NCBI RefSeq assembly: GCF_048270265.1
Contig: NZ_JBLWTD010000001.1
Span: 186,001 to 250,000 of the forward strand
DNA from: Maricaulis sp048270265
GTDB taxonomy: Bacteria > Pseudomonadota > Alphaproteobacteria > Caulobacterales > Maricaulaceae
Length of the DNA stretch: 64,000 nucleotides
Direction of reading: 5' to 3'
Position 1 is the first letter of the stretch. Every line of letters begins with the position of its first letter. Shown one piece after another: positions 37,843 through 46,231 of this stretch. The notes beneath the pieces were generated by a model. The model was given only the letters and a program-made list of their open reading frames with translations, was not told where the DNA came from and searched no databases. The position numbers and the translations under genes were made by a program.

Positions 37843-39054
37843 ATGCGGGTTCAACAGTTTATCTGTGCATTGATAGGCGGAATTCTTGCCAGTTCGGCCG
37901 GGATTGCGGACCAGCAGGTCCGCGATGTGCGGTTCGGCGGCGAATCGGGGCGCACCCGGGTCGTCATCGAAACCACCGAGGCCGCCGAGTTCCGTGCCTT
38001 CACGCTTGAAGGCCCTTCTGATCGCCTGGTCGTGGACCTGCCCGTCGCCGACTGGGCGGTGCGCGGTCTCGAGGCCGGGGAAGGGTTGGGCCATGGCCTG
38101 GTCGAGAATTTCCGCTTCTTCAACAATTCCGCCTCGACCTCCCGCGTCGTGTTCGCACTGGAAAGCCCGGCGGTGATCGCTGCGCAATTCGTGCTTGAAC
38201 CGACCAGCGCCGGCGGCAATTACCGTCTGGTCATCGATCTCGATGAGGCCAATCCGGGAAGTGGTGGCCCGGCACCGGCATTCGTCCGCACCGGCGGGCT
38301 GGAATCCCTGATCGCCGACCGCGTCAACGCCGTCTACACGCCGCCGCCTTCGCGGGCCCGGCATGTGCTGGTGATTGATGCCGGGCATGGTGGCCGTGAT
38401 CCGGGCTCGCTGAGCCCGAGCGGCACGCGCGAAAGCGATGTGACCCTGGAAGCCGCGCGCGAATTGCGGCGCCAGCTTGAGGCGACCGGACGCTATGAAG
38501 TCTATCTGACCCGTGATCGCGACACCTACCCGTCCTGGGAAGAACGTGTCGGGGTGATGGTTGAACAGCGTGCCGACCTCTTCCTGTCCATCCATGCCGA
38601 CTCCTCCCAGGACAGCTCGGTGAACGGAACGGCGGTCTATACGCTCAATGACCGGGCCGAGGATCGTGCGCGCCAACGGGCGCACCGGGGCGCCGGGCCG
38701 ACCGACCAGGTGGACGTCAACAATATTCTTGTCGAACTGGAATTGCGCGAGAAACGCAACCAGTCGACCGCATTCGCCGAGGTCCTGCTCGAGCATCTGG
38801 CCACCGCCGGACCGCTGCTGCAGAATCCGCATCGTCAGGCCAATCTCTTTGTCCTGCTTGATCCGCGGGTGCCGGCCGTGCTCCTGGAAATGGGCTTCAT
38901 GACCAATCCCAATGACGAGGCCAACCTGACATCAGCGGCGTCTCGCCGCCGTCAGATGGCAGCTGTGCTTCGTGGCATTGATGCCTATTTCGCCCAGCGC
39001 GGCGATCTCGGTCCAGTGCAGGAAAATGTGCCGCGGGAACTGCCCGTCCGCTAA
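37843..39054 (+). CDS. N-acetylmuramoyl-L-alanine amidase with AMIN domain
   Basis: The enzyme cleaves the amide between MurNAc and stem peptide to separate daughter cells. The product is 403 residues from ATG 37843, chosen because it opens the signal peptide (MRVQQFICALIGGILASSAGIA). An AMIN domain (about 25-140) for septal targeting precedes an Amidase_3 domain with zinc residues in VIDAGHGGRDPG, the glutamate in TRESDVTLE, LSIHADS and the catalytic glutamate in VLLEMGFMTN. The order amidase-PBP1A-prfB downstream of divergent rne is a familiar alphaproteobacterial block. Confidence 0.93.
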   Translation: MRVQQFICALIGGILASSAGIADQQVRDVRFGGESGRTRVVIETTEAAEFRAFTLEGPSDRLVVDLPVADWAVRGLEAGEGLGHGLVENFRFFNNSASTSRVVFALESPAVIAAQFVLEPTSAGGNYRLVIDLDEANPGSGGPAPAFVRTGGLESLIADRVNAVYTPPPSRARHVLVIDAGHGGRDPGSLSPSGTRESDVTLEAARELRRQLEATGRYEVYLTRDRDTYPSWEERVGVMVEQRADLFLSIHADSSQDSSVNGTAVYTLNDRAEDRARQRAHRGAGPTDQVDVNNILVELELREKRNQSTAFAEVLLEHLATAGPLLQNPHRQANLFVLLDPRVPAVLLEMGFMTNPNDEANLTSAASRRRQMAAVLRGIDAYFAQRGDLGPVQENVPRELPVR

Positions 39055-39147
39055 ATCGGTTTGTACCTCGGCGCCGGGTGGCCATAATGCCGCCTCGGTG
39101 CCATGGTTTTGCAGTCGGACCGTGGGGGCATGGGTCCAGAGGGCGTG

Positions 39148-41640
39148 ATGAAAATTTTCACTTTGCGTAATTTGATGCGGACAGTCCTTTGGGGCGGGGT
39201 CGCAGCGATCGTGCTGGCTGTTGTCGGCTTCATTGCCGTGGCGATCTATGTCGTGCGCGTGACCGATGACCTGCCCGATTATCAGCAGCTCGCCGAATAC
39301 GAACCCGCGATCATGAGCCGGGTCCATGCCGGCGATGGCGCGCTGATCGCCGAATATGCGCGGGAACACCGCGTCTTCGTGCCGATCGACAATATTCCGC
39401 AGAACGTCGTCCACGCCTTCATCTCGGCCGAGGACAAGAATTTCTACGATCATGGTGGCCTGGATTTCCGCGGCATCCTGCGCGCGATGCTGGCGAATGT
39501 CGGTCATGTGATCCGCGGCGAAAACCTTGAGGGCGCCTCCACCATCACCCAGCAGGTGGCGAAGAATTTCCTGCTCTCCAGCGAGCAGCGACTCGAGCGC
39601 AAGGTGCAGGAAATGGTGCTGACGCGCCGGATCGAGCGCGCCTTTACCAAGGACCAGATCCTCGAGCTCTATCTCAATGAAATCTATTTCGGCCGCCGCT
39701 CCTACGGCATCGCTGCCGCGGCGCTGAACTATTTCGGCAAGTCGATTGACGAGCTGTCGCTCGAGGAAACCGCCTACCTCGCGGCCGTCGTCAACGGACC
39801 GGCCCTGTTCCATCCCGAGCGTCACCCTGAAGCGGCGGTCAACCGGCGCAACTGGGTGCTCTCGCGCATGGCCGCCAATGGCTATGTTACCGAGGATGAG
39901 GCGAGCGAGGCTGCTGCGCGGCCCATGCAGACAGTCGATCGCCTGTCGGGCGCCACCTATACGGCGGCGGAGTATTTCGTCGAGAATGTGCGCCGCGAAG
40001 TCTTCTCCATGTATGGCGAGGAAGAACTCTATAGCGGTGGCCTGTCGATCCGCACGACACTGGACACCACGCTGCAGCTTGCGGCCCGCCGCGCCTTGCG
40101 CAACGGGCTGGAAGTCTATGACCGCCGCCACGGCTATCACGGGCCGCTGGCCGAGATCGAGGCCGGTGAGGGCTGGGTCGAGCGCCTGGCCGAGGTCGAC
40201 ATCCCGCGCGACCTCGATGAAGGCTGGCTGCCGGCCCTTGTGCTGGCCAGCAATGACAGTGAAGCCCGCATCGGCCTGCTCAATGGCGAGGAGGGGCGTA
40301 TCGCGCTCTCCGAACTCACTTGGGCCCGCGAAACGCTGGGCGATGGTGCCGTCGGCCCCACGATCAGCCGCGCCAGTGCCGTTCTCAGCGCCGGTGATGT
40401 CATCCTCGTCGAGGCCTTGCCCGATACCGAGGGCGAATACGGCCTGCGTCAGGTCCCGGCGATCAATGGCGGCATCCTCGCCATGGATCCGCATACGGGC
40501 CGCGTCCTGGCCATGGTCGGCGGCTACAGTTTCCAGATGAGCCAGTTCAACCGCGCCACGCAGGCGCGCCGTCAACCCGGCTCCTCGTTCAAACCCTTCG
40601 TCTATGCGGCGGCGCTGGACAATGGCTATACGCCGGCCAGCCTGATCCTGGACGCGCCCTTTGTCGCCTCGGGCGGACCGGAAGAGCGGTTCTACATGCC
40701 GCAGAACTATTCCGAGCGGTATTACGGCATGTCGACCCTGCGCCTCGGCCTCGAGCTTTCGCGCAACGTCATGACCGTGCGCCTGGCCCAGGAAATGGGC
40801 ATGGCGCCGATCGTCGATTACGGCATTCGCTTCGGCATTTATGACGAGCTGGAGCCGGTGCTGGCGATGGCGCTGGGTTCCGGCGAGACGACCCTTTACC
40901 GGCTGGTCTCGGCCTATTCGACCCTGGTCAATGGTGGCCGCCGGGTCGAACCCACCCTGCTCGACCGGGTCCAGGATCGCTTCGGCGCGACGATTTTCGC
41001 CCATGAACAGCTCGAATGCGAACTCTGCGACACTGCCGACTGGCGCTCGGGTCTGCCCGAGCCTGTCTTCCCCGAAACCGGCGTCGAAGTCGTTTCGCCG
41101 GTAACGGCCTATCAGGTGGTGCACATGCTGGAAGGGGCCGTTCAGCGCGGTACCGGCACAGCCCTGCGCTCGCTCGGCCGCCCGCTGGGCGGCAAGACCG
41201 GGACGACCAATGATTTCCGCGATGCATGGTTTGTCGGCTTCGGTCCTGACATCGTGGTGGGGGCCTATATCGGTTTCGACACGCCCTATCAGCTGGGTTC
41301 CGGCGAGGCGGGCGGGCGTGTTGCCGCGCCGATCGTGCGCGACTTCCTGGCCGAGGCGCTCGAGCAATACCCCGTGGCGCCTTTCCGCGTTCCGCCAGGC
41401 GTGCGTCTGGTCCCGATCGATCGCACCACGGGCGAGCCGGGCATTCTCGGGCAGTCGGGTGTGATCCTTGAAGCCTTCCGCCCGGGCACCGAGCCGTCGC
41501 GCCATTCGCGCGAGGACGAGAGCGGTCTCAGCTTTGCCCGCGATTCCGTGAGCGATGACCCGATGTCACAACTCGGCGCCGATACCGAGGACGGGCCGAG
41601 CGAGGATGACGAGGAAGAGGATCTCGGCGGGCTGTACTGA
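39148..41640 (+). CDS. mrcA: Penicillin-binding protein 1A
   Basis: This bifunctional enzyme polymerises and crosslinks peptidoglycan. The product is 830 residues from ATG 39148 with AGAGGG upstream. A single N-terminal membrane helix (about 12-35) precedes the glycosyltransferase domain with the catalytic glutamate in ISAEDKNFYDHGG and GASTITQQVAKN. The transpeptidase domain has SSFK (SxxK) in RQPGSSFKPFVY, SRN in LELSRNVMTV and KTG in GGKTGTTNDF. An OB-like insertion sits between the domains, and the C-terminus ends in an acidic disordered tail (EDDEEEDLGG). Confidence 0.95.
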   Translation: MKIFTLRNLMRTVLWGGVAAIVLAVVGFIAVAIYVVRVTDDLPDYQQLAEYEPAIMSRVHAGDGALIAEYAREHRVFVPIDNIPQNVVHAFISAEDKNFYDHGGLDFRGILRAMLANVGHVIRGENLEGASTITQQVAKNFLLSSEQRLERKVQEMVLTRRIERAFTKDQILELYLNEIYFGRRSYGIAAAALNYFGKSIDELSLEETAYLAAVVNGPALFHPERHPEAAVNRRNWVLSRMAANGYVTEDEASEAAARPMQTVDRLSGATYTAAEYFVENVRREVFSMYGEEELYSGGLSIRTTLDTTLQLAARRALRNGLEVYDRRHGYHGPLAEIEAGEGWVERLAEVDIPRDLDEGWLPALVLASNDSEARIGLLNGEEGRIALSELTWARETLGDGAVGPTISRASAVLSAGDVILVEALPDTEGEYGLRQVPAINGGILAMDPHTGRVLAMVGGYSFQMSQFNRATQARRQPGSSFKPFVYAAALDNGYTPASLILDAPFVASGGPEERFYMPQNYSERYYGMSTLRLGLELSRNVMTVRLAQEMGMAPIVDYGIRFGIYDELEPVLAMALGSGETTLYRLVSAYSTLVNGGRRVEPTLLDRVQDRFGATIFAHEQLECELCDTADWRSGLPEPVFPETGVEVVSPVTAYQVVHMLEGAVQRGTGTALRSLGRPLGGKTGTTNDFRDAWFVGFGPDIVVGAYIGFDTPYQLGSGEAGGRVAAPIVRDFLAEALEQYPVAPFRVPPGVRLVPIDRTTGEPGILGQSGVILEAFRPGTEPSRHSREDESGLSFARDSVSDDPMSQLGADTEDGPSEDDEEEDLGGLY

Positions 41641-41739
41641 GCCGCGACGTCCGGCGGTCTGCACAGTCCGGCTTGCCGGACCGGGTGACGCCGGTTATCT
41701 CCATGGCTTGCCACATCAATTCAGGAAGGCCTTTGCCCC

Positions 41740-42868
41740 ATGCGCGCAGACATCCAGAACCTGTCCGATGAAATCCAGCAGGCCGTAGGCCTGCTGAGGA
41801 GGCGTCTTTGACTGGGATACAGCCCAAAAACGCCTGGACGAGCTGAACGCCCGTTCCGAACACGCTGATTTCTGGAACAGCCCGGTCAAGGCCCAGGAGC
41901 TGATGCGCGAGCGCAATCGGCTCGAGAGTGCGATCAACACCGTGATCGAGGCCGAGCGCGAACTCTCAGACAGTGTCGAGATGATCGAACTGGCCGAGAT
42001 GGAAGACGATACCGAGATGGTCGATGAGGCCGTTGCCGGTCTCAACCGTCTCGCCGAGCGCATGCGCCGCGCCCAGCTGGAGACGTTGCTCTCCGGCGAG
42101 GCCGACGGCAATGACGCCTTCGTTGAAATCCATTCCGGCGCCGGCGGTACGGAAAGCCAGGACTGGGCCGCGATGCTGGCGCGCATGTATGCGCGCTGGG
42201 CCAATGCGCACGGCTACAAGGTCGAGATCATGGAAGAGCAGGCCGGTGAAGAGGCCGGTCTGAAATCGACGACCATTCTGGTCCAGGGCGAGAATGCCTA
42301 TGGCTGGCTGAAGACCGAGACCGGCGTGCACCGCCTGGTGCGCATCTCGCCGTTTGATTCCAGTGCCCGCCGTCACACCAGTTTCTCTTCGGTCGGTGTC
42401 TATCCGCAGATCGATGATGCGATCGAGGTCGATATCGACGAGTCGAAGGTGCGCACAGACACCTATCGCGCCTCCGGGGCCGGCGGTCAGCACATCAACA
42501 AGACGGATTCGGCTGTGCGCCTGACCTATGACATGCCCGGTGAGGACAAGCCGGTTGTGGTGCAGTGCCAGAATGACCGCTCGCAGCACAAGAACCGGTC
42601 ACGCGCCTGGGACATGCTGCGTGCGCGCGTCTACGAGATCGAGTTGCAGCGCCGCGAAGCCGCAGCGCAGGCAGAGGCCGACAGCAAGAGCGAGATTGGC
42701 TGGGGGCACCAGATCCGCTCCTACGTGTTGCAACCCTATCAGATGGTCAAGGATTTGCGCACCGGCGTGGAAACCTCTGACACGGGCGGTGTGCTCGACG
42801 GCGATCTTGATGACTTCATGGCTGCCGCCCTCGCGGCGCGGGTCGGTGGCGAGAACGACGAGTCCTGA
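41740..42868 (+). CDS. prfB: Peptide chain release factor 2 (programmed +1 frameshift)
   Basis: RF2 terminates translation at UGA and UAA. Reading starts at ATG 41740 (SD AGGAAGG at 41723-41729). After 23 codons the ribosome meets CTT TGA C; it must skip one base at 41809 and resume at GAC 41810, giving 375 residues in total. The second frame carries the SPF anticodon-like motif (RISPFDSSARRHTS) and the GGQ peptidyl-hydrolase motif in ASGAGGQHINKT. Low RF2 slows UGA decoding and raises frameshifting, so the gene autoregulates. An annotation that starts only inside the second frame would miss the N-terminus. Confidence 0.97.
41797..41812 (+). promoter_or_regulatory. prfB programmed frameshift element
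   Basis: The sequence AGGAGGCGTCTTTGAC contains an internal Shine-Dalgarno (AGGAGG at 41797-41802), a three-base spacer, the slippery CTT codon and the in-frame TGA followed by C. Spacing is identical to the E. coli element, and AGGAGG is even closer to the anti-SD complement. Confidence 0.96.
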
Positions 42869-42928
42869 ATCCGGACACGGGAGCGGACGGGCATCGTCCT
42901 GAACAGATACAGCCAACCAGACAGAAAG

Positions 42929-42961
42929 AAGCCGGCGGCCCAGGGGGCTCGCCGGCTTGTT
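42929..42961. terminator. Bidirectional terminator between prfB and bactofilin
   Basis: Nine-bp perfect arms AAGCCGGCG (42929-42937) and CGCCGGCTT (42950-42958) enclose a 12-nt loop and are followed by GTTTC on the plus strand and TTCTTTCTG on the minus strand. It separates the convergent prfB and bactofilin genes. Confidence 0.8.
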
Positions 42962-42983
42962 TCATTCAATCTGTCCGGATCTG

Positions 42984-43511
42984 TCAGAGGCCGGTCTTGC
43001 TCGCGGCCAGCGGTGGCTCGACCGGGGCGGGCTTGCTGGCAGGTGGTGATGGCGGACGATTGTCCATTTTCGGTGCGCTCGGAGCCGCAGCGGCCGGCGC
43101 GCTCTTTTCAGCGAGCGGGTCGGTTGAGTGGCGGCAATGACCGTCGAAGAAGGCGCCGCTTTCGACCGACAGGGCAGCGTGGACGATATCGCCCTCGATG
43201 CGCGCTGTGGAAGCCAGTTGCACCTGACGGGCACGAACACTGCCCGATACCTTGCCGCGGATGACGACGGTTTCGGCAAAGACCTCGCCGGTGACAACCG
43301 CTTCTTCGCCGATGATCAGCGAGCCGGCGCGAATATCGCCGTCGACGGTGCCGTCGAGCTGGACTTCGCCTTCGGATACGATCGATCCGGTGAGTACGAG
43401 GTCACCCGAGAGGATGGAAGGGGCTCTGGATTTCATTGTAGTCCTCTTGGTCGGCGCGCTCGATTGTGACATCGAATCGGATGGTGAGACGTCTTTGTTA
43501 CCCTTGAACAT
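42984..43511 (-). CDS. bacA: Bactofilin
   Basis: Bactofilins polymerise without nucleotides into cytoskeletal sheets or filaments, and in Caulobacter relatives localise cell-wall synthesis at stalks or buds. The 175-residue product has a disordered N-terminus (1-30), a right-handed beta-helix of short repeats (SILSGDLVLTGSIVSEGEVQLDG, SLIIGEEAVVTGEV, VVIRGKVSGSVRARQVQL; broken here for length) and a Pro/Ala-rich C-terminal tail. Its start lies 14 bp inside the end of the M23 peptidase gene, so translation of the two is coupled. Confidence 0.93.
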   Translation of the reverse strand: MFKGNKDVSPSDSMSQSSAPTKRTTMKSRAPSILSGDLVLTGSIVSEGEVQLDGTVDGDIRAGSLIIGEEAVVTGEVFAETVVIRGKVSGSVRARQVQLASTARIEGDIVHAALSVESGAFFDGHCRHSTDPLAEKSAPAAAAPSAPKMDNRPPSPPASKPAPVEPPLAASKTGL

Positions 43512-44730
43512 ATTGTCCGGCCCTCAATAGGCGGTCAGGGTCCATCGCAGACCCTTCGTACCAGATTTCATAATGCAAGTGCGTGCCGGTACTGCGTCCC
43601 GTGGACCCCATGCCCCCGACCTGTTGTCCACGTTCGACGGTATCGCCACGCCTCACTGCGATTTCATTCATGTGCGCATAACGCGTCACGAACCCGTAGC
43701 CATGGTCGATTTCGACAGTGCGACCATAACCGTTGCGCCACCCCGCGTAAATGACCCGGCCGGGTCCGGTCGCGACAATGGGCGCACGGCGGTAGGCTGC
43801 AAAATCGATGCCGCGATGCTGTGTCGCACGGCGGTTGAACGGGTCGAGGCGAACGCCAAAGCGGCTGGTCCGGCGGTAGGCGGCGTCGACGGGGATGCCG
43901 AGCGGGCCGTTTTCGATGAAGCGTTCCAGCTCCTCGACTTCAAGCATGCGTGCCGCAACCCGTGTGATGCGGGAGGAAAACTCGGTCTCCAGATCCCAGC
44001 CATCGGAAAAGAGCTGCGTGTCATTGATCGGAATATAGGGGCCACCCTGTTCCTCGCCGTCATGGCCACTGGCGACGACACGGTCGATATCCAGGCCGGT
44101 CAGGCGCAGGACCGCGCGGAGGTTTTCCAGCCGGGCTTCGGTGGCATCCTCGGCCTGGGCGAGGACATTGTCCTGCTCGCCCATCAAATAGGAAATCTGG
44201 TCTTCCGGTGATTCCGACAGGGCCGCGATATTGACCAGCGGGTCACGCGCCATGCGAGGTGTCGGATCGGCCGGCGTCGCCGCCATCAGGACGCGATCAT
44301 CGGCGAGGGCCGGCGAGGGCGCCATTTCATTGCCGCTCAATTGTTCGGCGAATTCGACGAGCTGGCTGAGGGTCTCGTGCCGCATCTGGAATTCATAGGC
44401 GGCGCGATCGAATTCTTCCATCCGCGACTCCATGAAGGAGTAGGCGGTGGCTTCGCTGGCCTGCGCTTCGGCGACCATGCGGTTGAGATTGATACGTTCG
44501 CGTTCGATCTCGGCATCCTTGGCCGCGAGGGCCTGGCCGTGAAAGGCGACGGAGACGGTGGAGTAGCACAGCCAGCAGGCCAGGACCGCCGCACTCAGAA
44601 GCGCGCTGATCTGGACAGCTGTCGAAATCGCGAAATAGCGAACCTGACCATCACTGCGATGGTAGATCTGCCGGTCCGGAAACCAACGTTGAGCTGTGCC
44701 CCACACAGCGAGTTTGAGTCTTGAGAACAT
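43498..44730 (-). CDS. Membrane-anchored M23 (LytM) peptidoglycan endopeptidase
   Basis: The 410-residue product has an N-terminal cytoplasmic stretch, one membrane helix (about 35-58, ISTAVQISALLSAAVLACWL), a periplasmic coiled coil (about 65-130 and 180-215) and a C-terminal LytM domain. All zinc ligands are present: H and D in QHRGIDFA, and HLH in GTHLHYEIW, so it should be an active D,D-endopeptidase. Pairing with a bactofilin is a conserved theme; in Hyphomonas the analogous LmdC-BacA pair shapes the stalk and bud. It probably forms an operon with bcp and DUF455 upstream. Confidence 0.92.
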   Translation of the reverse strand: MFSRLKLAVWGTAQRWFPDRQIYHRSDGQVRYFAISTAVQISALLSAAVLACWLCYSTVSVAFHGQALAAKDAEIERERINLNRMVAEAQASEATAYSFMESRMEEFDRAAYEFQMRHETLSQLVEFAEQLSGNEMAPSPALADDRVLMAATPADPTPRMARDPLVNIAALSESPEDQISYLMGEQDNVLAQAEDATEARLENLRAVLRLTGLDIDRVVASGHDGEEQGGPYIPINDTQLFSDGWDLETEFSSRITRVAARMLEVEELERFIENGPLGIPVDAAYRRTSRFGVRLDPFNRRATQHRGIDFAAYRRAPIVATGPGRVIYAGWRNGYGRTVEIDHGYGFVTRYAHMNEIAVRRGDTVERGQQVGGMGSTGRSTGTHLHYEIWYEGSAMDPDRLLRAGQYVQG

Positions 44731-44813
44731 ACTTTACTTTGCCCAGACTTCCGCTTGCCCCGGTGCCCAAGTCGGGCATGTGACACAAAAGATCGTCAGT
44801 TTTCAACTCTTGT

Positions 44814-45656
44814 TTATGCAAGTGGTGCGCCGGTTGCTGCCAGCGGCAGGTAATATTCTTCCGGAAACTCGGCCCGGTCGCGCGCATCGGTGTTGAATGG
44901 TGGTTTCAGGCCACCACGAAAATGCTGCTGCACAAGGCTTTTATAGCGAATCTGCGGATCTGCTCCGGTCGCTTCGCAGACATGCCTGAACCAGCGCATC
45001 CCGGTGGCGACATGGCCGATTTCGTCGGCGTAGATAATCTTCAATATCCCGGCACTGCCCGTGTCGCCGGCAGAATTCAGCCGGTCGATCATGCCCGGTG
45101 TCACATCCAGGCCGCGAGCCTCGAGCACGAGCGGCGCGATCGCCAGCCGCGCCGCGAGATCGTGACCGGTTGCCCGTGCGGCGTCCCAGAGCCCGTCATG
45201 GGCCGGCAGATCACCATAGGCGGCACCGAGCGCTTCCAGCCGGTCAGCGACCAGTCCGAAATGGCGCGCCTCGTCATCCCCGACCGTGATCCAGTCGGCG
45301 AGAAACCGGGCCTGTGCCGCCTCATCGAGCGTGGTATCGCCGCCGAAGCGCACCGCCATGTCGAAGGCGAGATCGATGGCGTTGAACTCGATGTGGGCGA
45401 TGGCATGGAGCAGGGCAATGCGGCCTTCCAGCGTTCCCAGCCGCCGGCGCGCGGTCTTGCCGGGCGCGACGCGCAAGGGCCGGTCGGGCCGGGCCGGCGC
45501 ATCGGGCAGGTCCGCCACAGGCCAGGGCGAGGGCCAGTCCGGGCCCGTCTCGTCGAGGCAGCGGCGCACGGCGCGTGCCGCGGCCGCCTTGGCGCGCGGC
45601 TCTGCCGTCTGCAGGACCGCCAGCGACATCTCGCGCAGGTCTGCAGCAGGGCTCAT
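44814..45656 (-). CDS. DUF455 ferritin-like protein
   Basis: The 280-residue product belongs to DUF455, a ferritin-like helical family. Candidate di-iron ligands are in HAIAHIEFNAIDLAFD, in VGDDEARHF and in YADEIGHVATG, spaced as in other ferritin-like proteins. The C-terminal YKSLVQQHFRGGLKPPFN is typical of the family. Function is unknown; a tRNA-hydroxylase-like or oxidoreductase activity is only a possibility from fold. It overlaps bcp by ATGA. Confidence 0.85.
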   Translation of the reverse strand: MSPAADLREMSLAVLQTAEPRAKAAAARAVRRCLDETGPDWPSPWPVADLPDAPARPDRPLRVAPGKTARRRLGTLEGRIALLHAIAHIEFNAIDLAFDMAVRFGGDTTLDEAAQARFLADWITVGDDEARHFGLVADRLEALGAAYGDLPAHDGLWDAARATGHDLAARLAIAPLVLEARGLDVTPGMIDRLNSAGDTGSAGILKIIYADEIGHVATGMRWFRHVCEATGADPQIRYKSLVQQHFRGGLKPPFNTDARDRAEFPEEYYLPLAATGAPLA

Positions 45657-46129
45657 GCCTTGGCCATGCCCTGCACAGCCGCCAGGACCGCATCGACATG
45701 GCTCTTCACCTTCACCTTGTGCCAGATTTGCACCAGCCGCCCGTCGGGGCCGATCAGGAAGGTTGAGCGGTCGATTCCCATATATTCACGGCCATAGAGT
45801 TTTTTCAGCACCCAGGAGCCATAGGCCTCGATCACAGCGCCGTCCTCGTCGGAGGCGAGCTGCACAGTCAAATCATGCTTTGCCTTGAATTTGTCGTGTT
45901 TTTTGACGCTATCCTTGGAGACGCCGATGATGATCGCACCGGCCTCGGCGAAGGCAGCGCTTGCCTTGGAGAATTCTATCGCCTGTGTTGTGCAGCCCGG
46001 GGTGTCGTCCTTCGGGTAAAAATAGAGAACAATCGTCTTGCCGAGTAATTCGCCCAGATCGACTGTGCCGCCGCCATCGGTGGCCAACCGGAAATGTGGA
46101 GCCAGGTCGCCTGTCTTGAGATCGCTCAT
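45653..46129 (-). CDS. bcp: Thioredoxin-dependent peroxiredoxin Bcp
   Basis: Bcp reduces hydrogen and organic peroxides in the cytoplasm. The 158-residue product has the peroxidatic cysteine in DDTPGCTTQAIEF. The second cysteine five residues later found in E. coli Bcp (CTTEAC) is replaced by isoleucine and no other cysteine occurs, so this is a 1-Cys variant needing an external thiol. It is divergent from the AsmA-like gene across a 102-bp promoter region. Confidence 0.93.
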   Translation of the reverse strand: MSDLKTGDLAPHFRLATDGGGTVDLGELLGKTIVLYFYPKDDTPGCTTQAIEFSKASAAFAEAGAIIIGVSKDSVKKHDKFKAKHDLTVQLASDEDGAVIEAYGSWVLKKLYGREYMGIDRSTFLIGPDGRLVQIWHKVKVKSHVDAVLAAVQGMAKA

Positions 46130-46231
46130 CTATCCTCTCCTGCCGCCGCATGGACGGTCGATTCCGCTTTGGCCCAGTGTGCGCCTCTTGCCGTCGGCGT
46201 CCAGTCGCGTCGCTGCGCGGGGCATGGGCTG

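Noticed and set aside
38932..41505. An 857-codon frame on the minus strand opposite the amidase and PBP1A
   Set aside because: It is the frame complementary to third-position GC in real genes; no conserved motif, no ribosome-binding site.
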